Origin: Fimbriimonas ginsengisoli
Lineage (GTDB): Bacteria > Armatimonadota > Fimbriimonadia > Fimbriimonadales > Fimbriimonadaceae
NCBI GenBank assembly: GCA_016179045.1
Contig: JACOSL010000047.1
Location: forward strand, 1 to 64,000
Direction: 5' to 3'
Length of the DNA: 64,000 nucleotides
A program made the translations under genes and the position numbers. Positions within the stretch are counted from its first letter, which is position 1; each line of letters begins with the position of its first letter. Shown here in pieces: positions 6,197-15,454 of the stretch. Under the pieces are notes generated by a model. The model ran no database searches. It was not told the origin of the DNA and worked only from the letters and a program-made list of their open reading frames with translations.

Positions 6197-8878
6197 TTAG
6201 CTGACCGGCGGGCGGATCAGTTCGGCGAATGGCACCTTGGGACCACCCTCGAACACGTCGTCCACCGTAACGTCGACCATCGCTCGATACCAAGGCTCCC
6301 AGTCGATGGAGCTGCCTTCCCTCATACGTTCCTCCAATTCTCGGGCGGGCAGCTTGCCTTCCACCTGCGCGCGCATGGCTGAATCGCCGAGACGGTCGAT
6401 CGGGTCGTGCTTAATGTCCGATAGCTCGCGGGTGCGCGAGGCCCCACCGGCCACAAGGGCGGCTAGGATCATGTCGCCTGCGGCGACAGCGACGTGACAG
6501 AAGGTGCCGAGCGTGACCTCTCGCGCGGGCAGATAGATGCGGGACTTGGTGGAGCGCCGATTAAGTTCCAGGGCGCACTCCACCGATTCCCGCAGGTTGC
6601 CTTGAATCACATTGAGGAGGGCCATGTTCGCGTATAGGGCGATGACACCCCTCGTGTCACCGCCTCGAAGGCGGAAATCGAGGCACAATTGGTACTGTCT
6701 CATAGACCCTTCGTAGTCGCCCTGCAGGCAAAGGATGCTGCCGAGGTTCGTATGGATGAAGCCAAAATGAAGCAGGTTTCCGCTTCCCCATGCGGCGCGG
6801 GCCAGGGATGAGCTTTCTTCCGGCGTGTGTGCGACCGCGGCCTCGAGCAGCCGCCTAGCTTCGTCGAATTCGCCCTCGGTATAGAGCGCCCAGCCGCCCA
6901 GACTCTCCCACCTGCTGCGAAGCTCGGGCTCGTATTCGTCTAGGTGTTCGAGGCCCTCCCGCATGGGCGTCATCGCCCGGCGGTCGCCGCTAAGCAACGC
7001 CATGGCCAGGTAGAGGATCTTGACGTGGGCCGTCAGCCAAGGCTCGGTGTCGGGGCTAACGCGACTCAACACCAATTTGGCGAGACGGGCGAATTCGCCG
7101 GGCCTCGCGAGACTGTGAAACGCATGCTGCGCCCTGAGGAGGGCCTCTAGCGCAAGCACGCTATGCCTTGGGTCGCCGCACGACCATTCCACCGCAGTTC
7201 TGAAGTTTTCGTAGTCGCGTTCGAGCGTATGCGTACTTGCCTCAAGCTCGCCCGCCTTGCTCTGCTCCGCCATTCCCTTCGTCATTTGCAGGTAGTGGAA
7301 GGCGTGCCGGTCGCGCATGTCGAGCAAGGCGGGATCGCCTTGCAGCTTTTCGAGAAGGTATTGTCGCGTGCTCTCCAGCAACCTGTAGCGGGAAGACGCC
7401 GAATCGAACACCACGAGGGATTTGTCGACGAGGGCGGTGAGCAGATCTAGCGCGCTTTCCCCGTGGCCGCCATCGGATGGGATACACACGGCCTCGGCGC
7501 CTTCGAGGTCCCAGTTCCCGCCAAAGACGGATAGGTTAAGCAAGAACCGGCGCTCTTCTTCAGAAAGGAGCTGGACCGACCAATCGATGAGCGCGCCGAG
7601 GGTCTGCTGGCGCGAGACGGCGGTGCGACTGCCGCCGGTGAGAAGACGAAACCGGTCGTCGAGGCGACTTTCGATCTGCTGCAGCGACATCGCCCGCGCG
7701 CGGGGGGCAGCGAGTTCGATTGCCAGCGGTATGCCATCGAGGCGCGCGCAGATCTTGGCGATGACGGGCGCGTCTTCTTCGCTAAGCGTCACATCCGAGG
7801 CGGCCATGGCGAGCCGGTCGAGGAACAGCGCGGTGCCGCCGTAGGCCTCGAGCTCCCTGAGGCTGGGTGAGCGGTCCAGCCCGGGCGATGGCAAAGACGG
7901 CACACGGTATGAGGCCTCTCCCCTCACACCGAGGGGTTCGCGGCTCGTGGCGAGTATGGTCACGCTCGGACAGTTGTGCAGAACGTCGTCGACGACCGCG
8001 GAGGCGCTCTCGAGCACGTGCTCGCAATTGTCGAGCACGATCAGCAGCCGCTTGCCTGATAGTCGCATCATCAGGCGGTCTCGAGGGGCGCCGCTCGAAT
8101 CCGGCGCTCGGATGCCAGTGAGCAGCGCCCGCATCACGTCTTCCCTTTCGGCGAGAGCGGCGAGTTCGCAGAACCAGACGCCGTCGGGGAACTCATCGAC
8201 CTTGTCGGCGGCGAACTGAACGGCGAGGCGAGTCTTGCCGGTTCCTCCCGTGCCGGTGAGGGTGACCAGGCGCGACTTGGCAACGAGCGCGTCGATCTCC
8301 CTAAGCTCCTCGTCGCGGCCCACGAAGGAGGTCGTTTGAATCGGAAGGTTGTGGGGAGCGGAGTCGAGGGTTTTGATCGCGGGGAAATCGCCGTCCCCCA
8401 GTTGCCAAATCCTCATCGGCTCGAGCAAGTCGCGCAACGTGTGGAATCCGAGGTCCTTCGTGGCAGGAGCGTCCGCCAAGAGCGACCTGGTTGCTTCGCT
8501 TGCCAGAACCTGGCCCCCATGCGCGGCGCTCAGCAACCGGGCGATGCGATTGAGCGGTTGGCCGAGATAGTCGTTGCCCGTTGGCTCGATGCTGGCGGTG
8601 TGCAGGGCCATTCGGACGCGGAGGGGATCGCCTGCCGCGGCAAGTTGAGTCTGGGCATCGGTCGCGGCACGCGCGGCCGGTTGCGCGTTGGCGAACGAGA
8701 TGCAGTAGGCGTCGCCCACCGTCTTGAACACCGATCCGCCGGTGCTCGCCGCCACCTGGTCGAGAATCCGGTTGTGGTCGGCGAGCGCCCGCCTCATGCG
8801 CTCGGGCTCTCTCTCCCAGCGCGCGCTGCTCCCCTCGATATCGGTGAAGAGGAACGTCACCGTCCCCGATGGCAGCAT
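6197..8878 (-). CDS. Class III adenylate/guanylate cyclase domain fused to STAND-type NTPase and TPR repeats, 893 residues
   Basis: Residues 1-165 form a class III nucleotide cyclase domain: FLFTDIEGSS with metal-binding Asp13, VGDAYCISF with Asp56, and LNRIARLLSAAHGGQ with the conserved Asn/Arg pair. Residues about 185-450 form an NB-ARC/STAND-like P-loop ATPase: SFVGRDEEL, Walker A GTGGTGKT at 209-216, Walker B LLIVLDNCEH, then a winged-helix-like ARC region. The rest is helical, TPR-like (GSILCLQGDYEGSMRQYQLC). This architecture is common in actinobacteria and related groups, where an effector cyclase is thought to be controlled by ligand binding to the TPR sensor. Substrate (ATP or GTP) cannot be read with confidence. 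Single gene, no partner. Confidence 0.9.
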   Translation of the reverse strand: MLPSGTVTFLFTDIEGSSARWEREPERMRRALADHNRILDQVAASTGGSVFKTVGDAYCISFANAQPAARAATDAQTQLAAAGDPLRVRMALHTASIEPTGNDYLGQPLNRIARLLSAAHGGQVLASEATRSLLADAPATKDLGFHTLRDLLEPMRIWQLGDGDFPAIKTLDSAPHNLPIQTTSFVGRDEELREIDALVAKSRLVTLTGTGGTGKTRLAVQFAADKVDEFPDGVWFCELAALAEREDVMRALLTGIRAPDSSGAPRDRLMMRLSGKRLLIVLDNCEHVLESASAVVDDVLHNCPSVTILATSREPLGVRGEASYRVPSLPSPGLDRSPSLRELEAYGGTALFLDRLAMAASDVTLSEEDAPVIAKICARLDGIPLAIELAAPRARAMSLQQIESRLDDRFRLLTGGSRTAVSRQQTLGALIDWSVQLLSEEERRFLLNLSVFGGNWDLEGAEAVCIPSDGGHGESALDLLTALVDKSLVVFDSASSRYRLLESTRQYLLEKLQGDPALLDMRDRHAFHYLQMTKGMAEQSKAGELEASTHTLERDYENFRTAVEWSCGDPRHSVLALEALLRAQHAFHSLARPGEFARLAKLVLSRVSPDTEPWLTAHVKILYLAMALLSGDRRAMTPMREGLEHLDEYEPELRSRWESLGGWALYTEGEFDEARRLLEAAVAHTPEESSSLARAAWGSGNLLHFGFIHTNLGSILCLQGDYEGSMRQYQLCLDFRLRGGDTRGVIALYANMALLNVIQGNLRESVECALELNRRSTKSRIYLPAREVTLGTFCHVAVAAGDMILAALVAGGASRTRELSDIKHDPIDRLGDSAMRAQVEGKLPARELEERMREGSSIDWEPWYRAMVDVTVDDVFEGGPKVPFAELIRPPVS

Positions 8879-8904
8879 GAGGCTGAGTATACGGTTTGCC
8901 CGAC

Positions 8905-9342
8905 TCAGAGCGCCTTCTCGAACACCTTTTGCTGCTTCTTCAGGCGGTACCCGGCGGACTCATAGAAGGCATGGGCCTCAGTCCGAATCACGTTCGCGCG
9001 GACGCGCACCATCCGGAAGCCGCGGTCCCGAGCCCACGTTTCGGCTGCTTGGAGCAATGCGCGACCGACACCCTGGCGGCGGGCCGCCGAGCCGACCACG
9101 AGCCCGACGATCTCGACCGGGCACTCGTTCGTGAGAAGGGGTCGCCTACGCTGGATATGTATCCAAGCGACAACTTGGTCATCCCGCGAAGCGACGAATA
9201 TTCCGTCATCCTCCGAGGCGCAGCAGATGGCCAAGCGCCGCTCCATCTCTCCCCGATCCACCGGATAGCCCAGTTCTCCCGCGAGACGAGCGATGGCGTC
9301 TGCGTCGCCAAGGGTGGCCGGGCGCAGGTCGACTGAGGACAT
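8905..9342 (-). CDS. GNAT-family N-acetyltransferase, 145 residues
   Basis: A single GNAT fold: beta-rich N-terminus (VDLRPATLGDADAIARLAGE), the acetyl-CoA pyrophosphate loop ARRQGVGRALL at about residue 90, and the C-terminal motif EAHAFYESAGYRLK. Size and motifs match small RimI/ElaA-like acetyltransferases. The substrate cannot be inferred. It starts at an ATG at 9342 and lies divergent from the cupin gene with only about 35 bases between starts. Confidence 0.9.
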   Translation of the reverse strand: MSSVDLRPATLGDADAIARLAGELGYPVDRGEMERRLAICCASEDDGIFVASRDDQVVAWIHIQRRRPLLTNECPVEIVGLVVGSAARRQGVGRALLQAAETWARDRGFRMVRVRANVIRTEAHAFYESAGYRLKKQQKVFEKAL

Positions 9343-9377
9343 GCCTGAGTATGCGCCCCGTCTCGTATGCTGTGGCC

Positions 9378-9737
9378 ATGGAGGCCATCAATCTCACCGA
9401 CAAGCTCGCGCTAATCCACGAACACTGGAGCCCCAAGATCGTGGCCGAACTGAACGGCCAGCTGGTGAAGCTAGTCAAGTTCAAGGGCGAGTTCCTGTGG
9501 CATCACCACGAGCACGAGGACGAGCTGTTCATGGTGGTCGAGGGCAGGATACGCATGGACTTCAGGGACCGGGAGGTATGGGTCGAGCAATGGGAGCTGA
9601 TCGTGGTCCCACGCGGCGTCGAGCATCGGCCGGTGGCGGAAGAGGAGGCGAGCGTGATGCTCTTCGAACCGGCGACCACGCTCAACACCGGCAATGTTCG
9701 GTCCGAGCGGACTCACGAAAAGCTCGAGCGAATCTAG
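9378..9737 (+). CDS. Cupin-domain protein, 119 residues
   Basis: A single conserved beta-barrel cupin. Motif 1 is WHHHEHEDELFMVVEGR (metal ligands His, His and Glu) and motif 2 is the PRGVEHRPVAEEEA segment with the last histidine. The N-terminus EAINLTDKLALIHEHWSPKIV matches small stand-alone cupins annotated as mannose-6-phosphate isomerase-like or ectoine-synthase-like; no substrate can be given. Start taken at the ATG at 9378. Its last four bases overlap the stop of the convergent deacetylase gene. Confidence 0.85.
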   Translation: MEAINLTDKLALIHEHWSPKIVAELNGQLVKLVKFKGEFLWHHHEHEDELFMVVEGRIRMDFRDREVWVEQWELIVVPRGVEHRPVAEEEASVMLFEPATTLNTGNVRSERTHEKLERI

Positions 9738-10576
9738 CGGGTGTTGACTCGAAACGCGTTGGTCGGCACCCGGACCGGATTGGGCAGACGCTCCATCATT
9801 TCGGTAGCAGTCAGGATTCGGTAGCCCTGATTCTCGATGCCGTCCAATATTTCGGGGAGGGCCTCTGCCGTCTCGGGCGTGTCGTGCAGAAGAACGATCA
9901 CCCCGTTGTCGAGCTGCTTGAGCACGCGGATCACGATCTCCTCGGGCTTGGCGTGAGCGGCCGTGAAATCCTTGGCCCCAACGTCCCAACTGACGGTCAC
10001 GTAGCCCTGCGCGAGGGCCTCGCGGATCACTTCGTCGTTGAAACGCATGCCGGGCGGGCGAAACAGATACATTCGCTGGCCGGTCGCTCGGTGAAAGTTG
10101 GTCTCGCAGTTCACGATCTCGTTGTGCACCTGGTTTGCGGGCAGGGAGTCCAGGCGGAGGTGGTCCTGCGTGTGGTTCCCTACTTCGTGGCCCTCCTCCA
10201 GCATCCGACGAACGAGCTCGGGGTGATCCTTGATGCGCGTGCCGACCAGAAAGAACGTCACCCGAATGTCGTGCTGGGCGAGGATGTCGAGAATCTTCGC
10301 GCATGAGGCGGGATGGGGGCCGTCGTCGATCGTCAGGCAGATTTCCCGGTGGTCCCGGTTGCCCCGCTTGAAGACATGGCTCTTGTGCGAGAAGAGGTCG
10401 TCGCCACTCATCCGCTCAGCCCAATAGGCGCGGCTGAATACGTTGCGCAGGCCACCCGCCTCTTTTCGCACGATCATGAGACCGGCGCCAAGGCTCAAGA
10501 GCAATGCGGCCACGACGCAAGGCCAGACCTTGCGCCGGGCCCTCGTTGGGGTCATCGCGTTAGCCACCGCCATCAT
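9734..10576 (-). CDS. Membrane-anchored polysaccharide deacetylase (NodB homology, CE4)
   Basis: After a basic N-terminus and one hydrophobic anchor (VWPCVVAALLLSLGAGLMIV) the protein carries a NodB domain: motif 1 LTIDDGPHP with the catalytic-base Asp and metal-binding Asp, motif 2 EVGNHTQDH with both metal histidines, motif 3 RPPGMRFNDEV, and later SWDVGAKDF and VIVLLHDT with the final histidine. All catalytic positions are present, so it should deacetylate an N-acetylated glycan (peptidoglycan or a chitin-like polymer) outside the membrane. Start is uncertain: the ATG at 10574-10576 is chosen because it clears the rpmE stop by 31 bases, but the next ATGs are possible. Confidence 0.9.
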   Translation of the reverse strand: MMAVANAMTPTRARRKVWPCVVAALLLSLGAGLMIVRKEAGGLRNVFSRAYWAERMSGDDLFSHKSHVFKRGNRDHREICLTIDDGPHPASCAKILDILAQHDIRVTFFLVGTRIKDHPELVRRMLEEGHEVGNHTQDHLRLDSLPANQVHNEIVNCETNFHRATGQRMYLFRPPGMRFNDEVIREALAQGYVTVSWDVGAKDFTAAHAKPEEIVIRVLKQLDNGVIVLLHDTPETAEALPEILDGIENQGYRILTATEMMERLPNPVRVPTNAFRVNTR

Positions 10577-10607
10577 GGTTTTATCGGTTCGCGACAGGCG
10601 AATCCGC

Positions 10608-10871
10608 TTATGGCTGCTTCTTGCCTTGGTTGGCCATCTGTTGGCCATACCGACGCATGAACTTCTCCACCCGCCCAGCCGTATCGACTAGCCGTTTCTG
10701 GCCCGTGTAGAACGGGTGCGAGAACGCGCTGATGTCCACGTTCACGACCTGGTATTCGACGCCGTCGATCGTTCGCGTGGTGTTGCCCTTGTAGGTGGAT
10801 ACGCCGGTCCACTCATGCGCTCCGTCTACGAACAGCACGGGATAAACCTTCGGGTGGATGCCTTCCTTCAT
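10608..10871 (-). CDS. rpmE: 50S ribosomal protein L31, cysteine-free form, 87 residues
   Basis: MKEGIHPKVYPVLF, then VVNVDISAFSHPFYTGQKRLVDTAGRVEKFMRRYG: the invariant HPFYTG and GRVEKF blocks of L31. The zinc-binding CxxC cysteines of the C+ form are absent, so this is a zinc-independent L31. Start set at the ATG at 10871, which gives the usual L31 N-terminus; an in-frame TTG four codons upstream is unlikely. It is followed on the same strand by the deacetylase. Confidence 0.92.
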   Translation of the reverse strand: MKEGIHPKVYPVLFVDGAHEWTGVSTYKGNTTRTIDGVEYQVVNVDISAFSHPFYTGQKRLVDTAGRVEKFMRRYGQQMANQGKKQP

Positions 10872-10985
10872 CGCAAAATCCAAACTGAATCGACATTATG
10901 GCTGAACTCGGCTGCGAAGAACTAGGGCGCCCCCGCTAGGACCTTGAAGGAAGCCGCTCAAGCCACGTCGAAGATGACGTCTGCT

Positions 10986-11297
10986 ATGTCCCAGAAGATT
11001 TCCCGACGACAGTTCGCCGTGCGCGGGGCAGTGGGGATTGCCGCAGTGGCGGCGCCCGGCTTGCTGCTTGCCCAGACCCCACCCAAAGAGCCGCCGCCTC
11101 CTGTCTCCGACGCGGAGCTCCAGGCGATCGAGAAGCAATTGGCGAAGCCGCTCACCGAAGAAGCGCGCAAGCTGCTGAAGACGGCGGTAGAGGAAAGCAA
11201 GAAGTCGTCGATCAAGCGCAAGAAGACGAGGATTACGGATTCCACCGAGCCTTGCTTCCTGTTCATTCCGCCTCCGCGCGAGCAGGTGCGGCCATGA
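10986..11297 (+). CDS. Small Tat-signal protein coupled to an amidase, 103 residues
   Basis: Starts MSQKISRRQFAVRGAVGIAAV and ends its leader at APGLLLAQ: a twin-arginine signal (SRRQF) with hydrophobic core and cleavage-like site, so it should be exported folded. The mature part is only about 70 residues, rich in Pro, Lys and Glu, with one helix (ELQAIEKQLAKPLTEEARKLLKTAVEESKKS). The stop overlaps the amidase start by four bases (ATGA), so the two are translationally coupled and probably act together. No family assigned. Confidence 0.75.
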   Translation: MSQKISRRQFAVRGAVGIAAVAAPGLLLAQTPPKEPPPPVSDAELQAIEKQLAKPLTEEARKLLKTAVEESKKSSIKRKKTRITDSTEPCFLFIPPPREQVRP

Positions 11298-12673
11298 GCG
11301 TGAACCACTACTCGAGCATCAGGGACCTGGGTGCCGCTCTGCGGAGCCGCGCCGTTTCCTCAAAGGAGCTCGCCAGGATGTATCTGGGGCGCCTGGCCTC
11401 GCTCGGCAAGGAGCACAACGCAGTCGCCGAGTTAACCGAAGGTCTTGCTATGAAGCAGGCCGAAGCAGCCGACAAGCGCCTTGCCGATGGGCGATCACTA
11501 GGGCCGCTCGACGGCATCCCATTTGGCGTCAAGGACCTGCTCGCGACCAAGGGCATCCCTACCCGTTGGGGTTCGCCGGGGCACTTCGACCAGGTCTTCC
11601 CCGAAGACGCGACTGCGGTCGCCCGGCTCCAAGATGCAGGCGGAGTACTCGTCGCCAAGCTCGCAATGATCGAGCTTGCGGGCGGCGGCAACTACAACGT
11701 GGCCGCCGCGAGCGCAACCGGACCGTGTCTGAGCGCGTTCGACAAGACCCGCTGGGCGGGCGGCTCGAGCTCCGGCTCCGGCGCAGCGACCGCGCTGGGA
11801 TGCGTGGGATATAGCCTCGGCAGCGAGACGAGCGGCAGCATCACCTGCCCGAGCGCTTTCAACGGCCTCACCGGCTTTCGGGGCACCTACGGCCGGGTTA
11901 GTCGGTACGGCGCGATGGCTCTTTGCTGGACGCTCGACAAGATCGGCCCCATGGGCCGCTCGGCGGAGGACGTTGCGACCGTGCTGCAAACGATCGCGGG
12001 CCCCGACCCCAAAGATTCGAGCACCCTAACCGAGCCACTCCGGCTGCGCCCTCGTGGCGGCAAGCCGAAGATCGGGCTTCTGAAGGAGGAGTGGGAGAAG
12101 AACAAGGCGACGGATTGCAAGAAGGCCTATGACGAGACCCTCAAGGTGCTCCACAAGATGGGCTACGAAACCGTCGACGTCGCCTACCCCGATCTGCCCT
12201 ACGGCACCGCGATCGGAATCATCGTGGACGCCGAAGGCTCGAGCGCGCACGAGAACTTCATCCGTGGGGATCGCTTCCAGATGCTTGCCGACGTGAACCA
12301 AGTCGCGGGCTTTGCCGCCGCGCTCGAGACGCGGGCGGTGGATTACCTTTGGGCGATGCGATTCCGACAGCAGGAAGGCATCCGCGCCAACGAAGTTTGG
12401 GCCAAGTGCGACGCGATCTTCACGCCCGTGTTCTATCACGGCGCGCCGTCGGCCTCGGAACCGCTCGACAAGGGCTTCGAGCTGATGGGGGGCGACGACG
12501 GGCCCTCCAATCTGCACGGCTGGCCGGCGCTTGCCTTCCCAATCGGATTCGAAGGCGCGTGGCCGCTCGGCGGGCAGATCCTCGCGCCCGTGATGCGGGA
12601 AGATAGTTGCTACCGGATCGTTCGCGATTATCAGAGAGAAACCGACTGGCACATGAAGCGGCCCGCGCCATAG
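11294..12673 (+). CDS. Amidase-signature family enzyme, 459 residues
   Basis: Has the full Ser-cisSer-Lys triad of the amidase signature family: lysine in FGVKDLLATKG (about residue 80), the first serine in the glycine/serine-rich GGSSSGSGAATALG, and the nucleophile in SLGSETSGSITCPSAFNG. The length fits GatA-like amidases. No gatC or gatB is nearby, and the gene is coupled to a small Tat-exported protein, so it is more likely a stand-alone amidase than the Glu-tRNA amidotransferase subunit. It has no signal peptide itself. Start at the ATG at 11294. Confidence 0.92.
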   Translation: MSVNHYSSIRDLGAALRSRAVSSKELARMYLGRLASLGKEHNAVAELTEGLAMKQAEAADKRLADGRSLGPLDGIPFGVKDLLATKGIPTRWGSPGHFDQVFPEDATAVARLQDAGGVLVAKLAMIELAGGGNYNVAAASATGPCLSAFDKTRWAGGSSSGSGAATALGCVGYSLGSETSGSITCPSAFNGLTGFRGTYGRVSRYGAMALCWTLDKIGPMGRSAEDVATVLQTIAGPDPKDSSTLTEPLRLRPRGGKPKIGLLKEEWEKNKATDCKKAYDETLKVLHKMGYETVDVAYPDLPYGTAIGIIVDAEGSSAHENFIRGDRFQMLADVNQVAGFAAALETRAVDYLWAMRFRQQEGIRANEVWAKCDAIFTPVFYHGAPSASEPLDKGFELMGGDDGPSNLHGWPALAFPIGFEGAWPLGGQILAPVMREDSCYRIVRDYQRETDWHMKRPAP

Positions 12674-12701
12674 GCGCGCTCAGAGCGTAAGCTGAGGGCT
12701 C

Positions 12702-14663
12702 ATGCCGCGCCCGATCGTCTACGGAAACGGACGCCTGCTCGTCGCGCTCGACGCGCGCCTGCGCATTCGCGAACTGTTCTATCCTCAGGTCGGCCAGTAT
12801 GACCACCTTGGTGGCCGGGCGATCCGGATGGGCGCCTGGGCGAATGGGCACTTCTCCTGGCTCGATGCGGACGACTGGACGCGAACGATGGCGTACGAAA
12901 CCGCCACCCTGTGCGGGGTGCTGAGCGCGGTCGACACGCGCCTGGGGGTTTCGATCGAGTTCCAGGAGGGAGTTCTCCCCGACCGCCCCGCGTTCGTTCG
13001 CCTCATGCGGGTTAAGAACCTCACCCACCTGCCCCTCGACGTGCGCCTGTTCTTCAACCACGATCTTGCGATCGCTGAGAGCGACACCGGCCAGACCGCC
13101 CTATACCACCCGGAGGCCGACGCGCTCATCCACTACAAGGGCAGCCACGCCTTCCTGTTTGGTGGACGCACCGAATCGCAGCACGCGACGAGCTACCACA
13201 CCGCGGTGAAGGGCTACGGCGGACAGGACGGCTCGTGGCAGGACGCTGAAGACGGGGTGCTCGATATGAATCCGATCTGCCAAGGCTCGATCGATTCGAC
13301 CCTTGGCCTGCGGCTAACGCTGAGCCCAGGCGAGCAACAGGAAGCTAGTTACTCGATTGTGGCGGGCGCCTCGATCGTGGAGGTCGTGGCCGATTACGCA
13401 AGCTTGCGGCGAAAAAGCCCGTCGATGTGGCTCCGGGGTCTATCTCAGGCGTCTCGCGCTTCGTGCCGATGCTGCGAAGCGTGTCTGAAGGGTCTTCCCC
13501 GCCCCGTCGCCGAGTTCTGCGAGCAGAGCCTGCTCATTCTTCTCACCCAGATTGACCACAAGGGCGCGATCCTCGCCGCCAACGACTCGGACATCATGGT
13601 CTCGAACCGCGCTCACTACTCCTACGTGTGGCCACGCGACGGCGCCTTGGTCGCCCAGGTGCTCGACCGCTTTGGCCTGCATGGGCACTCGGAACGGTTC
13701 TTCGATTACTGCCTGGAGCTTGAGCCCACGGTGGGCGGGCTGTTCTTGCAGAAGTATCAGGTCGATGGGTCGCTTGGGGCGAGCTGGCACCCGTGGGTCG
13801 GCGCCGGCGCGCCCGTGCAAGAGGACGAAACCGCGCTGACCTTGTTGGCGCTCCGGGACCACTTGCGCGCCTCCGGCGGATTGGCGGAGGCCCGGACCGA
13901 ACTGCGCGGCTTCGCCACAACGATGGCCGAGGGCCTGCTCGCCTTCCGTGACCCGACCACAGCTCTTCCCTTGCCCAGTTACGACCTCTGGGAGGAGCGG
14001 CGCGGCGTCCACACCTTTACGGTTGCGAGCGTGATCGTCGGCCTTGAGGCGGGCGCGGATCTCTTTGCGGCTTGGACGAACCAGGAATTGGCAAACCGAT
14101 GTGCTACCGCGGCTCAAGCGATGCGAGAGGCCATGATGGCTCGCCTCTTCGACCCCAAGGAGGCCGCGTTCGTTCGCGGACTGAAGGCGGACGGCACGCC
14201 TGATAAAGAGCCCGACGCCTCGACGTTGCTCGTCGGCCTCGTCGGCGCGCTGCCGATGGACCATCCGGCGGTCGCCGCCAACGCGGAATTCGTTCGTCGA
14301 AAGCTGGCCGTGCGCACGGAAGTCGGCGGCCTTGCGCGCTATGACGGCGACTGGTATTGGCGTCAGCCCGATTCGCTCTTCATCGATCCCCCGCCCGGCA
14401 ATCCGTGGATCATCACCACCCTCTGGCTCGCCCAAACCCAGATCACAATCGCCAAGAGGCCCGCCGAATTAGAAGAGCCGCTGGAGACGATTCGATGGGC
14501 GATGCGCCTGGCCGGACCCACTGGTGTGTTGCCCGAGCAGGTGCATCCGCTCACGGGCGAGCACCTCAGCGTGAGCCCGCTCACTTGGTCGCACGCGGAG
14601 CTTCTGCGCACCGCGATGGATTGGTGCGAGCGGGCCGCCTTGCTCGGCGGAGCGGCAAGCTAG
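12702..14663 (+). CDS. Glycoside hydrolase family 15 (glucoamylase/trehalase-like), 653 residues
   Basis: An N-terminal beta-sandwich (residues 1-250, starting RPIVYGNGRLLVALDARLRI) precedes an (alpha/alpha)6 barrel. Typical GH15 blocks are NRAHYSYVWPRDGALVAQVLDRFG, the general-acid region APVQEDETALTL and the second-glutamate region GPTGVLPEQVHPLTG. There is no signal peptide, so it probably acts on cytoplasmic alpha-glucans or trehalose. Alpha,alpha-trehalase and glucodextranase also belong to this family, so substrate is open. It is separated by 16 bases from trmD and may share its transcript. Confidence 0.92.
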   Translation: MPRPIVYGNGRLLVALDARLRIRELFYPQVGQYDHLGGRAIRMGAWANGHFSWLDADDWTRTMAYETATLCGVLSAVDTRLGVSIEFQEGVLPDRPAFVRLMRVKNLTHLPLDVRLFFNHDLAIAESDTGQTALYHPEADALIHYKGSHAFLFGGRTESQHATSYHTAVKGYGGQDGSWQDAEDGVLDMNPICQGSIDSTLGLRLTLSPGEQQEASYSIVAGASIVEVVADYASLRRKSPSMWLRGLSQASRASCRCCEACLKGLPRPVAEFCEQSLLILLTQIDHKGAILAANDSDIMVSNRAHYSYVWPRDGALVAQVLDRFGLHGHSERFFDYCLELEPTVGGLFLQKYQVDGSLGASWHPWVGAGAPVQEDETALTLLALRDHLRASGGLAEARTELRGFATTMAEGLLAFRDPTTALPLPSYDLWEERRGVHTFTVASVIVGLEAGADLFAAWTNQELANRCATAAQAMREAMMARLFDPKEAAFVRGLKADGTPDKEPDASTLLVGLVGALPMDHPAVAANAEFVRRKLAVRTEVGGLARYDGDWYWRQPDSLFIDPPPGNPWIITTLWLAQTQITIAKRPAELEEPLETIRWAMRLAGPTGVLPEQVHPLTGEHLSVSPLTWSHAELLRTAMDWCERAALLGGAAS

Positions 14664-14679
14664 CGGGTACCTTGCCCCC

Positions 14680-15417
14680 ATGCTACGCGTCGACTTCGTA
14701 ACCCTGTTCCCCGAAATGGTGATCGGTGCGGCATCGCATAGCATCCTGAAACGCGCGGCAGCTAGTGGTCTAGTCGAATTCGCAGCGAGCAACCCCCGCG
14801 ATTTTACGACCGACCGCCATCGGACGGTGGACGACGCCCCTTATGGCGGAGGCCCGGGGATGGTGATGATGGCAGGGCCATTGGCAGCCGCCCTTGATTC
14901 AGTCCTCGGCGATTCCACCGGGGCGGCGGTCGTCTTCCCCGACCCGGTGGCACCCCTCTTCACGCAGACTGATGCCGCGTCTCTGGCTCAATCGCAGCGG
15001 ATCGTGTTCGTTTGCGGCCACTACGAGGGGATCGACCAACGGGTCCGCGACCTTTACGCCACCCATGCCTTCAGCATCGGGGATTACGTGCTCACCGGCG
15101 GCGAACTGCCTGCCCTCGTCATGGCCGATGCCGTGGTGCGGCTGCTTCCCGGTGCGCTCGGCAGCGCCGACAGCCTTGCCGCCGACAGCTACGCCGAGGG
15201 CCTGCTTACCGCGCCGCAGTACACCCGCCCCGAGGACTTCCGCGGCTGCGCCGTCCCCGACCTGCTCACTTCAGGCGACCACGAGGCCGTGCGGCGGTGG
15301 CGACGTCGGCAGGCCCTTGCCCTAACGCGCCGGTTGCGATCCGACCTATTCGCCCGAGCCCATCTGGAACCCGGCGACCTCGATATGCTATCCTCTTTGA
15401 CTCGGGCCGACGACTAA
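14680..15417 (+). CDS. trmD: tRNA (guanine-N1)-methyltransferase TrmD
   Basis: 245 residues beginning [14 protein letters not shown], with [14 protein letters not shown], the trefoil-knot SAM-binding block [29 protein letters not shown] and a [18 protein letters not shown] equivalent. It methylates N1 of G37 in tRNAs reading CNN codons, preventing +1 frameshifts. It is followed by rplS and lepB, the usual bacterial neighbourhood, although rpsP and rimM are not upstream here; a GH15 gene is. Confidence 0.97.
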   Translation: MLRVDFVTLFPEMVIGAASHSILKRAAASGLVEFAASNPRDFTTDRHRTVDDAPYGGGPGMVMMAGPLAAALDSVLGDSTGAAVVFPDPVAPLFTQTDAASLAQSQRIVFVCGHYEGIDQRVRDLYATHAFSIGDYVLTGGELPALVMADAVVRLLPGALGSADSLAADSYAEGLLTAPQYTRPEDFRGCAVPDLLTSGDHEAVRRWRRRQALALTRRLRSDLFARAHLEPGDLDMLSSLTRADD

Positions 15418-15454
15418 CCGGCCTGTTTGCCGCGTTTCAACGCGAGAGAAGACC

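Noticed and set aside
11294-12673. gatA subunit of Glu-tRNA amidotransferase
   Set aside because: No gatB or gatC nearby and the gene is coupled to a Tat-exported protein; kept as generic amidase.
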